Below, piece after piece: positions 15,996-23,523 of a stretch of DNA of 64,000 nucleotides. Where the stretch lies: positions 1 through 64,000 of the forward strand of contig NZ_QOLB01000143.1 of the NCBI RefSeq assembly GCF_003333265.1. The letters are read 5' to 3'. A model generated the notes under the pieces. It did not search any database, had not been told where the DNA came from, and saw only the letters and a list, made by a program, of their open reading frames with translations. A program made the position numbers and the translations under genes. Numbering within the stretch: the first letter of the stretch is position 1; each line of letters opens with the position of its first letter. The DNA is from Candidatus Halocynthiibacter alkanivorans. Lineage in GTDB: Bacteria > Pseudomonadota > Alphaproteobacteria > Rhodobacterales > Rhodobacteraceae.

Positions 15996-17902
15996 CGCTG
16001 GCACCGCGCATATGGCTGAGCGCTGCCGGCGTCTCTGTCGCGGTACATGTGGCCGGGTTTTTCCTGCTGCCACTGTCCGTGACGCCAGAGCCGGTGCCGG
16101 ATCAGGAGATGCCGGAGTCCCGCCTCGACATCAGCGCTTATCCGGTGGAGCAAAGCCAGGCCCAGGTGGCAGAGCCCGAGGTTGAAAGCAGCCAGCCGGG
16201 AGAGTTGCGCCCGGCAACAGCGGCACAGTACGGCGTGCCGCAATCCCGCTCTGAGGCGCTGAGCCCCGATGCGGAGACGCTGAACGCCAGTGCCGCGCCG
16301 GCGGAACAGACATCAGTGACACCTCCGTCGGGCACACGTTTGAGCAACAGGCCGGCCGCGGCAGAGGCGCTGACAGCAAGTGCCGCCCCGCTTGAAAACC
16401 TGACTGCATCCCGCGCGCGCCCACAGGTGCTGACAGCCACGGCAGCGACCGGGGCGGACGGCCAGGCGGCGCTGTCACTGGAGGCGGAGGAGGCACTGGC
16501 CAGCCCCCTGCCCGGCGGCGCCCAACTGCGTGACAGCGCGATGCAGTCTGAGCGACTGAGCGAAGGCGCCATGCTGCCCGAGCGATTGAATGACAGCGCA
16601 GTGCAGCCCGAGCGGCTGGCGGACAGCGCCGTGCAGCCCGAACGGCTGATGGACAGTACCGTACAGCCAGAGCGGCTGGCGGACAGCGCAGTTCAGCCCG
16701 AAATGTTGATGGACAGTACCGTGCAGACCGAACGGTTGATGGAGAGCGCCGCGCAGCCCGAGCGGTTGGCAAGCCAGGCCAGTCGCGCGGATGCTCTGAT
16801 GGCGGAACAGGTCGCACCCGAGGCGCTGATGGCCGCAGCCGCCCGCGCGGAACGCCTGGCAGCGGCGGCAGTGCCCCGTCGCACCGCCGCGCCGGCAGCT
16901 TTGAACGCTTCGGCACTGCCTGCGGCGACGCAAAGCGGCAGCCGGCTGGACAGCCGTGCGCCCGCTGCAGAGCCGGCGCGCCGTCAGGATGCCAGCGGCG
17001 TGGCTGCTACCAACAGCGCCGCCGCCGTGACTGCGCGGCTGAGCGATCTGCCACCGCCGTCTGAGCGCGGCCGTGCCACCCTGGCCTGGAGTGGTGAGGA
17101 CGGCACGGTCGACCCGGTGTCGCTTGCGGCGATCCAGTCCTTTATGCGCCCCGGCGATCTGGCCGGATCCGAGAGCAATGCCGGTTCAGTGCGGGACGGT
17201 ATCGCGGCGTTTCTGCAATCGGTGCCCTGCGCCCGCATTCAGGCGGCGTTTATTCCGGAAACAGGGTCTCTGGAGCTGCGCGGCCATATCCCTGAGAACG
17301 GGCTGCGCGGCCCGGTTCTGAGCGCACTCCAAGAGCAGATCGGAGATGCGATCCCGGTGACCGACAATCTGTTGATCTTGCCGCGACCACAGTGCGGCGC
17401 GCTCAGCGGCATCGCCGGTGTCGGGCTGCCGCAATCCACTGACCAGGACAGCGACGAACGCCTGGTCGGGCCGGATGCCCATGCCCGCGCCTATGATTAC
17501 AGCGAAGGCCAACGGCTGAGTTTCGATCTGTCGGCGCCGGATTATGACGCTTATCTCTATGTCGATTATTTTGACGCCGAGGGTCAGGTGCTGCATCTGG
17601 TGCCCAACGAGATTGTCGGGCTGGAAAAGCTGGACGCCAAAACCACCATCGGCATTGGTAAGGAACGTGTCGGATTTCCGTCGCTGTCGATCACGGTGGG
17701 GCCGCCCTTTGGCCAGGAAATCGCGGTGGCCTTTGCCGCCTCCACGCCGCTTTACGACGGGCTGCGGCCGATCCGCGAGCCGGCAGAACCCTATTTGACC
17801 TTCCTGAAAGACCGGGTGGCGCGGGCGCGGGCACTGGACAGTGAATTTAAGGGGGAATGGGTCTATTTTTTCATCACCACGGCGCCGGCGCCGCTGAACT
17901 GA
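15992..17902 (+). CDS. TonB-like periplasm-spanning protein with decapeptide repeats and DUF4384-like C-terminus
   Basis: A 636-aa protein. The N-terminal membrane anchor has S15-x3-H19 (SVAVH) within a hydrophobic helix, the pattern that TonB uses to contact ExbD. A Pro/Ala/Glu-rich linker follows, then twelve tandem 10-residue units (181-300, consensus DSAVQPERLA; degenerate units begin near 127). After that comes a ~50-residue BON-like stretch with two Cys (about 408-470), and a C-terminal domain (about 500-636: LSFDLSAPDYDAYLYVDYFD, GQVLHLVPN) resembling DUF4384. It lacks a recognisable TonB C-terminal domain. It probably transmits ExbBD-driven movement across the periplasm to an unknown target. 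Translation is coupled to the second exbD. Confidence 0.8.
   Translation: MTLAPRIWLSAAGVSVAVHVAGFFLLPLSVTPEPVPDQEMPESRLDISAYPVEQSQAQVAEPEVESSQPGELRPATAAQYGVPQSRSEALSPDAETLNASAAPAEQTSVTPPSGTRLSNRPAAAEALTASAAPLENLTASRARPQVLTATAATGADGQAALSLEAEEALASPLPGGAQLRDSAMQSERLSEGAMLPERLNDSAVQPERLADSAVQPERLMDSTVQPERLADSAVQPEMLMDSTVQTERLMESAAQPERLASQASRADALMAEQVAPEALMAAAARAERLAAAAVPRRTAAPAALNASALPAATQSGSRLDSRAPAAEPARRQDASGVAATNSAAAVTARLSDLPPPSERGRATLAWSGEDGTVDPVSLAAIQSFMRPGDLAGSESNAGSVRDGIAAFLQSVPCARIQAAFIPETGSLELRGHIPENGLRGPVLSALQEQIGDAIPVTDNLLILPRPQCGALSGIAGVGLPQSTDQDSDERLVGPDAHARAYDYSEGQRLSFDLSAPDYDAYLYVDYFDAEGQVLHLVPNEIVGLEKLDAKTTIGIGKERVGFPSLSITVGPPFGQEIAVAFAASTPLYDGLRPIREPAEPYLTFLKDRVARARALDSEFKGEWVYFFITTAPAPLN
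16532..16861 (+). repeat. 30-bp coding tandem repeats (decapeptide units)
   Basis: Eleven to twelve in-frame 30-base units, best conserved at 16592-16770 (GACAGCGCAGTGCAGCCCGA-like core). They encode DS(A/T)VQPERL(A/M) units; later copies drift to Ala-rich sequence. Regular length with no frameshifts argues for selection on the protein. Confidence 0.9.
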
Positions 17903-17929
17903 TCCGCTGAGCAGGTGAGCACGTGAACA

Positions 17930-18080
17930 GAGCCACAGGAGCGACGTGCAGAACCATGCCGCAGGAACGAAGCGCAGCACCTCGTCGCAGAGCCGCAGCG
18001 CGGGGCCTGGTCGCAGAACTGAACCAGGTAGCAGAGCCAGCAAACTGAACCGCAGAACGGGTCTGACAAGCAGCAGGCGA
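17930..18080. repeat. Degenerate short repeats between convergent genes
   Basis: About 150 non-coding bases built from imperfect GCAGAACC / GCAGAGCC / CTGAACC units recurring every 10-20 bases. They lie between the stop codons of the TonB-like gene (plus) and the caspase-like gene (minus). No T-run terminator is evident. Confidence 0.45.
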
Positions 18081-18104
18081 ACTCAGTATCGCGCCGCGCC
18101 CCCG

Positions 18105-19643
18105 CTAACTGCAGCCGCCATCGGCCCAGCGTTTCAGGCTTTGCTTAAAGGTGCCACCCAGCGGGTGTTCTTTGCTCAGGGCGCGTTGATTGTTCATGCC
18201 GAGATAAAACTTGCCCTGGTCACAGAGCGCTTCGCGGGTCCAGGCATGGCAATTGGCGCAGGTTTTGGTTTTCCAGAAGGCTTCCGGCAAACCTTCGACC
18301 GGTGCGAACAGCGGCGTCAGCTTCACAACGTCCGCAATGGTTTTGCCAACGATTTCCGGAGCGCCAAATGTCAGAACGGTATCAAAGTTGATCACCTGCC
18401 CCGCACCCGGCCCGGCAGGAGCGGCGGGCGCGGTGGCGGTCTGCGTGCTGTCCGGCTCTGTCGCGACGGTCGACGGGGTGGCGGCAACAGCGGCGGCCTG
18501 GCTGGCGGCTTTTTGCTCGATCACGGAGATTTCAAACCTGGCAAGTTCGGCATATGCCCCGTCGGGAAAAGCGGCGAGGTAGGCCTGGTAGTCCACGATT
18601 TCACCAGAGGCCTGCGCCAGGCCGATCAGCTCGCGTTCACGGTCTGCGGGCGCGAGAATTGGTGGCGGCGCCGGAACGGCAACAACCGGGGCGGCTGCGG
18701 TCCCACTGCCAGCCCCGCCACTGAGTTCTTTCTGCATGATCTGCGCCAGAAGTGCGCGGGCTTCATCGACGAAAGCGCTGTCGGGATAGGCGCGCAGGAA
18801 CAGCATGATCTGCACCGGGTCGCGGGTCTGGTTCAGCGACTGCCACAGCTGCGCGTCGGCGATTTCTGCCCCGGACTGCACTTCGGCCTGGACAAAATAG
18901 AAATCCGCTGTCAGCGAGGAGGCATCCCAGGGCGTCTGCATACCGTTGGTGGTTTTCAGCACTGCGTTGCGGACCTGTTTGAACATTTGCTCAATCGGCA
19001 CGCCAGGGCTGGAGATCGCCGACGCCAGTGCGGCGCTGAACGGGCTGTTGCCGTCTAGCCCGTCAAGGGCCACGGCACCGGGTGCGGTGGAATAGGACAG
19101 GAAGGTGCCGGTCGGGGACTTCATCTCGGCCAGCCCGTTGTCATCCATGTCCTGCACGTTTTCAAACGGGTTGTTGCGGCAGGCGTCCAGGATCACAATA
19201 TTGGTGCGGTTGCGGGCGGAATTCATCTGGCGCAGCACTGACTGCGCCTCGATTGCCACCAGATCGAGATCTGCCGCGTCGGTAAGTTCAACATCGACCG
19301 GGATCATATAATTGGTGCCAAACGACTGCACGCCGTGGCCGGCGTAATAAAACAGGCCGGTGGCCTCAGGGCCTGCGGCGCGCAAGTCGCGGCCAAATTG
19401 AGCAATCGCGCGTTTCAGCATGACCTGGCTGGTATCCGTCCTCAGCGTCACTTCAAAGCCGGACTGTTCGAGGCTGGCAGCGATCAGCGTGGCATCCGAG
19501 ACCGGATTGTCCAGCTGCGGCACGCTGGCATAGGCGCCGTTGCCGACGACGAGGGCGATCCGGACCTGGGCGCTGGCAGCGCTGACGGCAGCTGCGGCCA
19601 GCCACAGGCTCAGCAAAAAAGTCACGATTTTGAAAATTGGCAC
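18105..19643 (-). CDS. Secreted caspase-family (C14) protease with C-terminal CxxCH motif
   Basis: A 512-aa protein with signal peptide (cleavage near SAASA, residue 25). Residues ~27-250 form a caspase p20-like domain: RIALVVGNGAY start, catalytic His103 in YYAGHG and catalytic Cys155 in ILDACRNNP. Middle repeats resemble TPR/Sel1-type helices (FLRAYPDSAFVDEARALL; YLAAFPDGAYAELARF). A Pro/Ala/Thr linker leads to a ~95-residue C-terminal domain containing CANCH (462-466), the motif that binds haem c, with further Cys at 474 and 511. Bacterial caspase homologues are mostly orthocaspase- or metacaspase-like, preferring Lys/Arg or acting in signalling. Last gene of the minus-strand block, 153 bases after the YceI-OmpA gene. 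Confidence 0.88.
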   Translation of the reverse strand: MPIFKIVTFLLSLWLAAAAVSAASAQVRIALVVGNGAYASVPQLDNPVSDATLIAASLEQSGFEVTLRTDTSQVMLKRAIAQFGRDLRAAGPEATGLFYYAGHGVQSFGTNYMIPVDVELTDAADLDLVAIEAQSVLRQMNSARNRTNIVILDACRNNPFENVQDMDDNGLAEMKSPTGTFLSYSTAPGAVALDGLDGNSPFSAALASAISSPGVPIEQMFKQVRNAVLKTTNGMQTPWDASSLTADFYFVQAEVQSGAEIADAQLWQSLNQTRDPVQIMLFLRAYPDSAFVDEARALLAQIMQKELSGGAGSGTAAAPVVAVPAPPPILAPADRERELIGLAQASGEIVDYQAYLAAFPDGAYAELARFEISVIEQKAASQAAAVAATPSTVATEPDSTQTATAPAAPAGPGAGQVINFDTVLTFGAPEIVGKTIADVVKLTPLFAPVEGLPEAFWKTKTCANCHAWTREALCDQGKFYLGMNNQRALSKEHPLGGTFKQSLKRWADGGCS

Positions 19644-19796
19644 GGCAGCTCCTGTAGTCGGGGCGTTCTGCGCCCCCGGTTATTGCAAAACGAGGCGTCC
19701 CGCCCGCTCTGTGGTTTCGATATGCGTTCCGGACCGCCACTCCATTTTGCACAGGGCCGGGTGGTATAAGGCGCGGTCCGGGTCGTGGATCGGAAC

Positions 19797-20909
19797 TCAG
19801 TTGTTCAGCACCGAGAATTCAATGCGGCGGTTGCGGGCCTTGTTGGCACGGCTGTCATTGGGCGCCACCGGGCGGGTCTCTCCATACCCGGCGACCACAA
19901 AAGCGTCCGGTGACATGCCTTTGTGGGTGAGGAATTCGGCGACCGATGCGGCGCGGCGCACGGACAGGCGCTGATTGGTGGCGTCAGAGCCGTCACTGTC
20001 AGTATGGCCGGCAATTTCAATGCGCAGACCAGGGCAGCGCGAAACGATGTCAAACAGGGTTTCCAGCAGCGGCGTTGAATTTGCATTCAGCCGGGCGCTG
20101 GCGGGGCCAAAATTGATGTTGCCGGTGCGCGACAAGATTTCAAAACGACCGATACAGGCTTCAAGGCTGAAGTTACCGGTCGTTTCCAGTGCGGCCAGCG
20201 CCGGTTTGACGGGCTCAGCGGCGACCGGCGGCGCGGTGGTGGGCGCGGTTGTGGTCCCGGCGTCGGTGTTTTTGCCAAACAGCAGATCAAAGGTCACCGC
20301 GCCCGACGGCACCAGTTTCACATTGGCAGCCGCTTCCAGTTTCGCCACCCCTTCCATCAGGGCAAAATCCGCTGCGGCAATGGTCACCGGCGCCGAGGAG
20401 GACACCGCCACCAGATCGTCGGTGATCAGGGTCAGCGCCACTTCGGTGCTCAGTTCGCGTTTGACGCCGTGCAATTCGAGCGTGAAGGGCAAGGTCAGGA
20501 TCTTGCGCCGCACCTGCGGCAGGTCCTCCACCATTTCGCGCGTCAGCTGCAACTTCAGCGTGGCTTCGGGATAGAGAAAGGTTTCAAAAAACAAAAACCG
20601 CATGCGCACGTTGCGCAGGTCAATTTTGGTATCGACGGAATCGAGCAGCACTTTCAGTTCGGCGCGGCCCAGACTGTCGATACTGCCGGAAAAACTGGCA
20701 AAGGAGCTGGATTCCACTTTTGTCTGGTTTTTCACCGACTGAAAGCGCAGCGCCGAACTGCCTGGCTGCAAGACCCAGCCACCGGCAAAAGGGTTTTCCT
20801 GCGCGCGCAGCGGCGCCACAGTCGCCAGGGCGGCGGCCAGGGTCAGCGCGGCGCCCAGGGTGAATTTACGCAAAAAAGACAGGGTTTTCCCGGGATACAG
20901 ATCCATCAT
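19797..20909 (-). CDS. YceI-like / OmpA peptidoglycan-binding fusion protein
   Basis: A 370-aa exported protein (signal peptide ending near PLRAQ, residue 37). Residues ~42-215 have a YceI-like beta-barrel pattern (WVLQPGSSALRFQSVKNQ, FTLELHGVKRELS). After a Thr/Ala/Pro linker, residues ~245-370 form an OmpA C-terminal domain (IEIAGHTDSDGSDATNQRLS, VVAGYGETRPVAPNDS, NRRIEFSV), which binds peptidoglycan. The start overlaps the stop of the 869-aa gene (ATGA), linking it to the three large proteins. It probably anchors part of this system to the cell wall. Confidence 0.88.
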   Translation of the reverse strand: MMDLYPGKTLSFLRKFTLGAALTLAAALATVAPLRAQENPFAGGWVLQPGSSALRFQSVKNQTKVESSSFASFSGSIDSLGRAELKVLLDSVDTKIDLRNVRMRFLFFETFLYPEATLKLQLTREMVEDLPQVRRKILTLPFTLELHGVKRELSTEVALTLITDDLVAVSSSAPVTIAAADFALMEGVAKLEAAANVKLVPSGAVTFDLLFGKNTDAGTTTAPTTAPPVAAEPVKPALAALETTGNFSLEACIGRFEILSRTGNINFGPASARLNANSTPLLETLFDIVSRCPGLRIEIAGHTDSDGSDATNQRLSVRRAASVAEFLTHKGMSPDAFVVAGYGETRPVAPNDSRANKARNRRIEFSVLNN

Positions 20910-23515
20910 ACCTTTTCGCTTTCTGCTTTGATCAGAGGTTGCAGTGTCTCAGCATTCACCCGCAGCACTTCGCGGCGCTGCAATGTCGCCCGCGCCACCA
21001 GGGTTTTGATATAGCTGTCCATTTCAGCATGTGCCTTGTTTTCCTCGTCCTTTGCTTTGTAGGGCTTGAGCGCTTTGATCAGCCCGGTGATCGCGTCCTC
21101 GGCGCTCTTGAGCACCGCCGGATCCGGCAGGGTCTTGTCCTTGCCGGCCGCCGCGACCGCCGCATCCCAGGTCGATTTGTTGCTGTCCCAACTGGCGAGA
21201 TCCGCCTTGATGCGGCCAACGTCCGAGGCGGCAACAAGCGGGTCGGCTTTGCTGGTGGCTTTCAGGTAGAACAGGCAGAAACTGGCATAGGTGAGCTCGA
21301 TGTCACCGGGGTGCCAGTCATTGTCGATGCCGACCGCATGCATGATCACCGGGTCCTGGTCGTACATCTGCTCCAGATAATCGACCACCTTGCTGACATT
21401 GGTGTCGGCCTGGGCGAGGGTGCGGTCGTTCAGCCCGCAGCGGTTCATCGCCATTTTCGCCATGGCGTTACCTTCGACCACCGCTCCGTAGGCCATGGCG
21501 TACTTGGACAGGGTCGGGTTTTTGCGCAGCGCCTGACGCGCCAGTTTGCGGTTTTGCGGGTTGGCCAGAGCGTCTTTGTAGATTTTCCAGGCCTCACGCG
21601 CCTGCACATTGTCGGCGATGGCGACGCCAAGATCGATGGCCGCCTCGGCGACATCGGCGCCGGCGGAAATCGCCAGACCGATCGGCGCGGCGGGTGACAG
21701 GGCGGTGGCCTGCCCCGCGACTTTCACCGCTTTCACCCCGACTTTGATATCGGCGATAATGTTTTGTTTTCCTTCCAGATTATAGCGGCTCATCATCGCG
21801 TCCAGCTGCACTGTGGCGGCTTTGCCGGTGGCTTCAACAATGCCCATCCATTTTAACATTTGCTGGGCGCGTTTCACCGCTTCGGCGATAGAAAAGGCCA
21901 GTTCGGCGCAGGCCTGGACCAGGCCCATACCGGGCACCAGATCGGCGATCAGCCCGGGGCCTTTGGTGGCGATTTTTTCCGCCAGAGCGAAGATCTTTTT
22001 GTCCCGCGCCATGATCGCAATCAGGTTTTCAATCGACTCCATACGCCGTTGTTCGGCCTCGGCAATGGCTTCGGCTTCGCTGGTCGGGGGCGGAAATCCG
22101 GTGGAGAGCACCTCGGCAAACATCGCGTCATCGCGTTCCATCATCACCCGCAAAGTCTCTTCCTGGGCGCGGGCGGCTTTGAAGTCCTCCGCCGCCTGCA
22201 GATCCTTCAGCTTTTGCAGGCTTTCCGCGGTGATCGGGGCACGGCGGTCCTTGTCGCCCTCGCGGATTTCATTGCCCTCTTCAGCGACTTCTTTGGCGAA
22301 GCTGAGGATTTCGATGGTTTTGTTCACCTCAGGCGAGTTGATTACCCCAGCGATTTCACCGATGGCGATTTCCAGCGCTTTGCCCGGCTGCGGCGGATCG
22401 GCCCGCAGCGCATCCAGCACTGCTTTGCCGGTGATGATCTTGCCAAAGATCGAATTGATCTCTTTACCGCTGTCGGCCAGCGCCTTGTCGCCGGTGCTGC
22501 CCAGCGCAGATTCGATGGCGTCGCCAAGGTTGGTGAACGCGCCCTCCAGATCGCCATCGGCGAGCGCTTTGCCCATGCCGGCGCTGCGGGCACTGGCGGT
22601 GACGATACCGGTGACCATGTCGGCGACATTCTGATCCACACCACCGGCCTTCAGCGCCGCGCCCAGCATGGTGTTGCAGATGTCGACAGCTTTAATCGCG
22701 TCGCGTTCTTTGACCACCGTTGGCACCAGGGCGCAGGTCGAGGTAAACACCACATTGACCAGCTCCAGCACCTCGCCAGCCTCTTTGGCGTTGGTCAGAA
22801 CCTGGGCGTTTTTAGTGACCTCAGCGATGCTGCCGGCAAAGCCGGCTGATGACGCCGCCAGATTGATCACCTTACCGCCGATGTCCGCCACGATACCGAA
22901 TTTGGCCAACAGTTTGTCAGTGCCATCCAGCCCGGCGGAATATTCCTGCAGCCGTTTGTCATATTCGTCAGAGGCGGCGTTAAAAGTCTGCACCACTTCG
23001 GAATAATCGTCGGGGATGAAGTTTTCCGGGATGATGCCTTCGCGCATCAGGGGCTGCCAGAGGTCACGGGCGATGCGGTCTTTGTACTCTTTCATCGCCT
23101 GTTCTTCCTCATAGCTGGGGAAGTCAGGGTCCTCCATTCCGGGCTTTTTATAAAAGTCCAGCGCCTCCATTTCGCGTTGAATATCCATGATTTTCTGCAC
23201 TTGAGCTGTCAGCAACTTCAGCTTGGCCGGATCAATAGATTTGGCGTCTTGCAGATCAGCCCAGCTGTCCACTTCGCGCAGCGGATCGCCCTTGGCAAAA
23301 TCCAGCAGCGGCATCGGCTTGCTGCCGTCGGTATATTCCACTGTGATCGCCCGGAATGCGTTTTGCATCTCCAGCAGAGCCGCCGGGTCGAGCTGTTGCT
23401 CAATCAGCGCCATGCCTTCCTCGCGACTGGCGAAGTCCGTGTCCGCCTGCGCCAGGCTGGCCTCGATATTGCCAACCGCATTGACCCAGGTCACTTGTTT
23501 GTCTGTTAAAGCCAT
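20906..23515 (-). CDS. Large protein of unknown function with Gly/Ala-rich hydrophobic segments
   Basis: An 869-aa protein without a signal peptide. Mostly charged helical sequence, but with three Gly/Ala-rich, moderately hydrophobic segments (about 206-233, 520-548 and 597-635) that could insert in or associate with membranes. I recognise no domain. It is translationally coupled to the YceI-OmpA gene downstream and begins 8 bases after the 807-aa gene ends, so it is part of a four- or five-gene operon next to the T6SS. Possible roles: a large effector, a structural part, or a cytoplasmic scaffold. Colicin-like or pore-forming activity is only a thought based on the hydrophobic segments. Confidence 0.8.
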   Translation of the reverse strand: MALTDKQVTWVNAVGNIEASLAQADTDFASREEGMALIEQQLDPAALLEMQNAFRAITVEYTDGSKPMPLLDFAKGDPLREVDSWADLQDAKSIDPAKLKLLTAQVQKIMDIQREMEALDFYKKPGMEDPDFPSYEEEQAMKEYKDRIARDLWQPLMREGIIPENFIPDDYSEVVQTFNAASDEYDKRLQEYSAGLDGTDKLLAKFGIVADIGGKVINLAASSAGFAGSIAEVTKNAQVLTNAKEAGEVLELVNVVFTSTCALVPTVVKERDAIKAVDICNTMLGAALKAGGVDQNVADMVTGIVTASARSAGMGKALADGDLEGAFTNLGDAIESALGSTGDKALADSGKEINSIFGKIITGKAVLDALRADPPQPGKALEIAIGEIAGVINSPEVNKTIEILSFAKEVAEEGNEIREGDKDRRAPITAESLQKLKDLQAAEDFKAARAQEETLRVMMERDDAMFAEVLSTGFPPPTSEAEAIAEAEQRRMESIENLIAIMARDKKIFALAEKIATKGPGLIADLVPGMGLVQACAELAFSIAEAVKRAQQMLKWMGIVEATGKAATVQLDAMMSRYNLEGKQNIIADIKVGVKAVKVAGQATALSPAAPIGLAISAGADVAEAAIDLGVAIADNVQAREAWKIYKDALANPQNRKLARQALRKNPTLSKYAMAYGAVVEGNAMAKMAMNRCGLNDRTLAQADTNVSKVVDYLEQMYDQDPVIMHAVGIDNDWHPGDIELTYASFCLFYLKATSKADPLVAASDVGRIKADLASWDSNKSTWDAAVAAAGKDKTLPDPAVLKSAEDAITGLIKALKPYKAKDEENKAHAEMDSYIKTLVARATLQRREVLRVNAETLQPLIKAESEKV

Positions 23516-23523
23516 GTCACCGC

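Noticed and set aside
16131-16933. Long minus-strand frames opposite the TonB-like gene
   Set aside because: They mirror the 30-bp repeats and GC-rich codons of the plus-strand gene, which has a membrane anchor, coupled start and recognisable domains.
17863-18069. Cys-rich 68-aa minus-strand frame (SVCWLCYLVQFC...)
   Set aside because: It overlaps the end of the TonB-like gene and comes from degenerate repeats; no ribosome-binding site and no known family.
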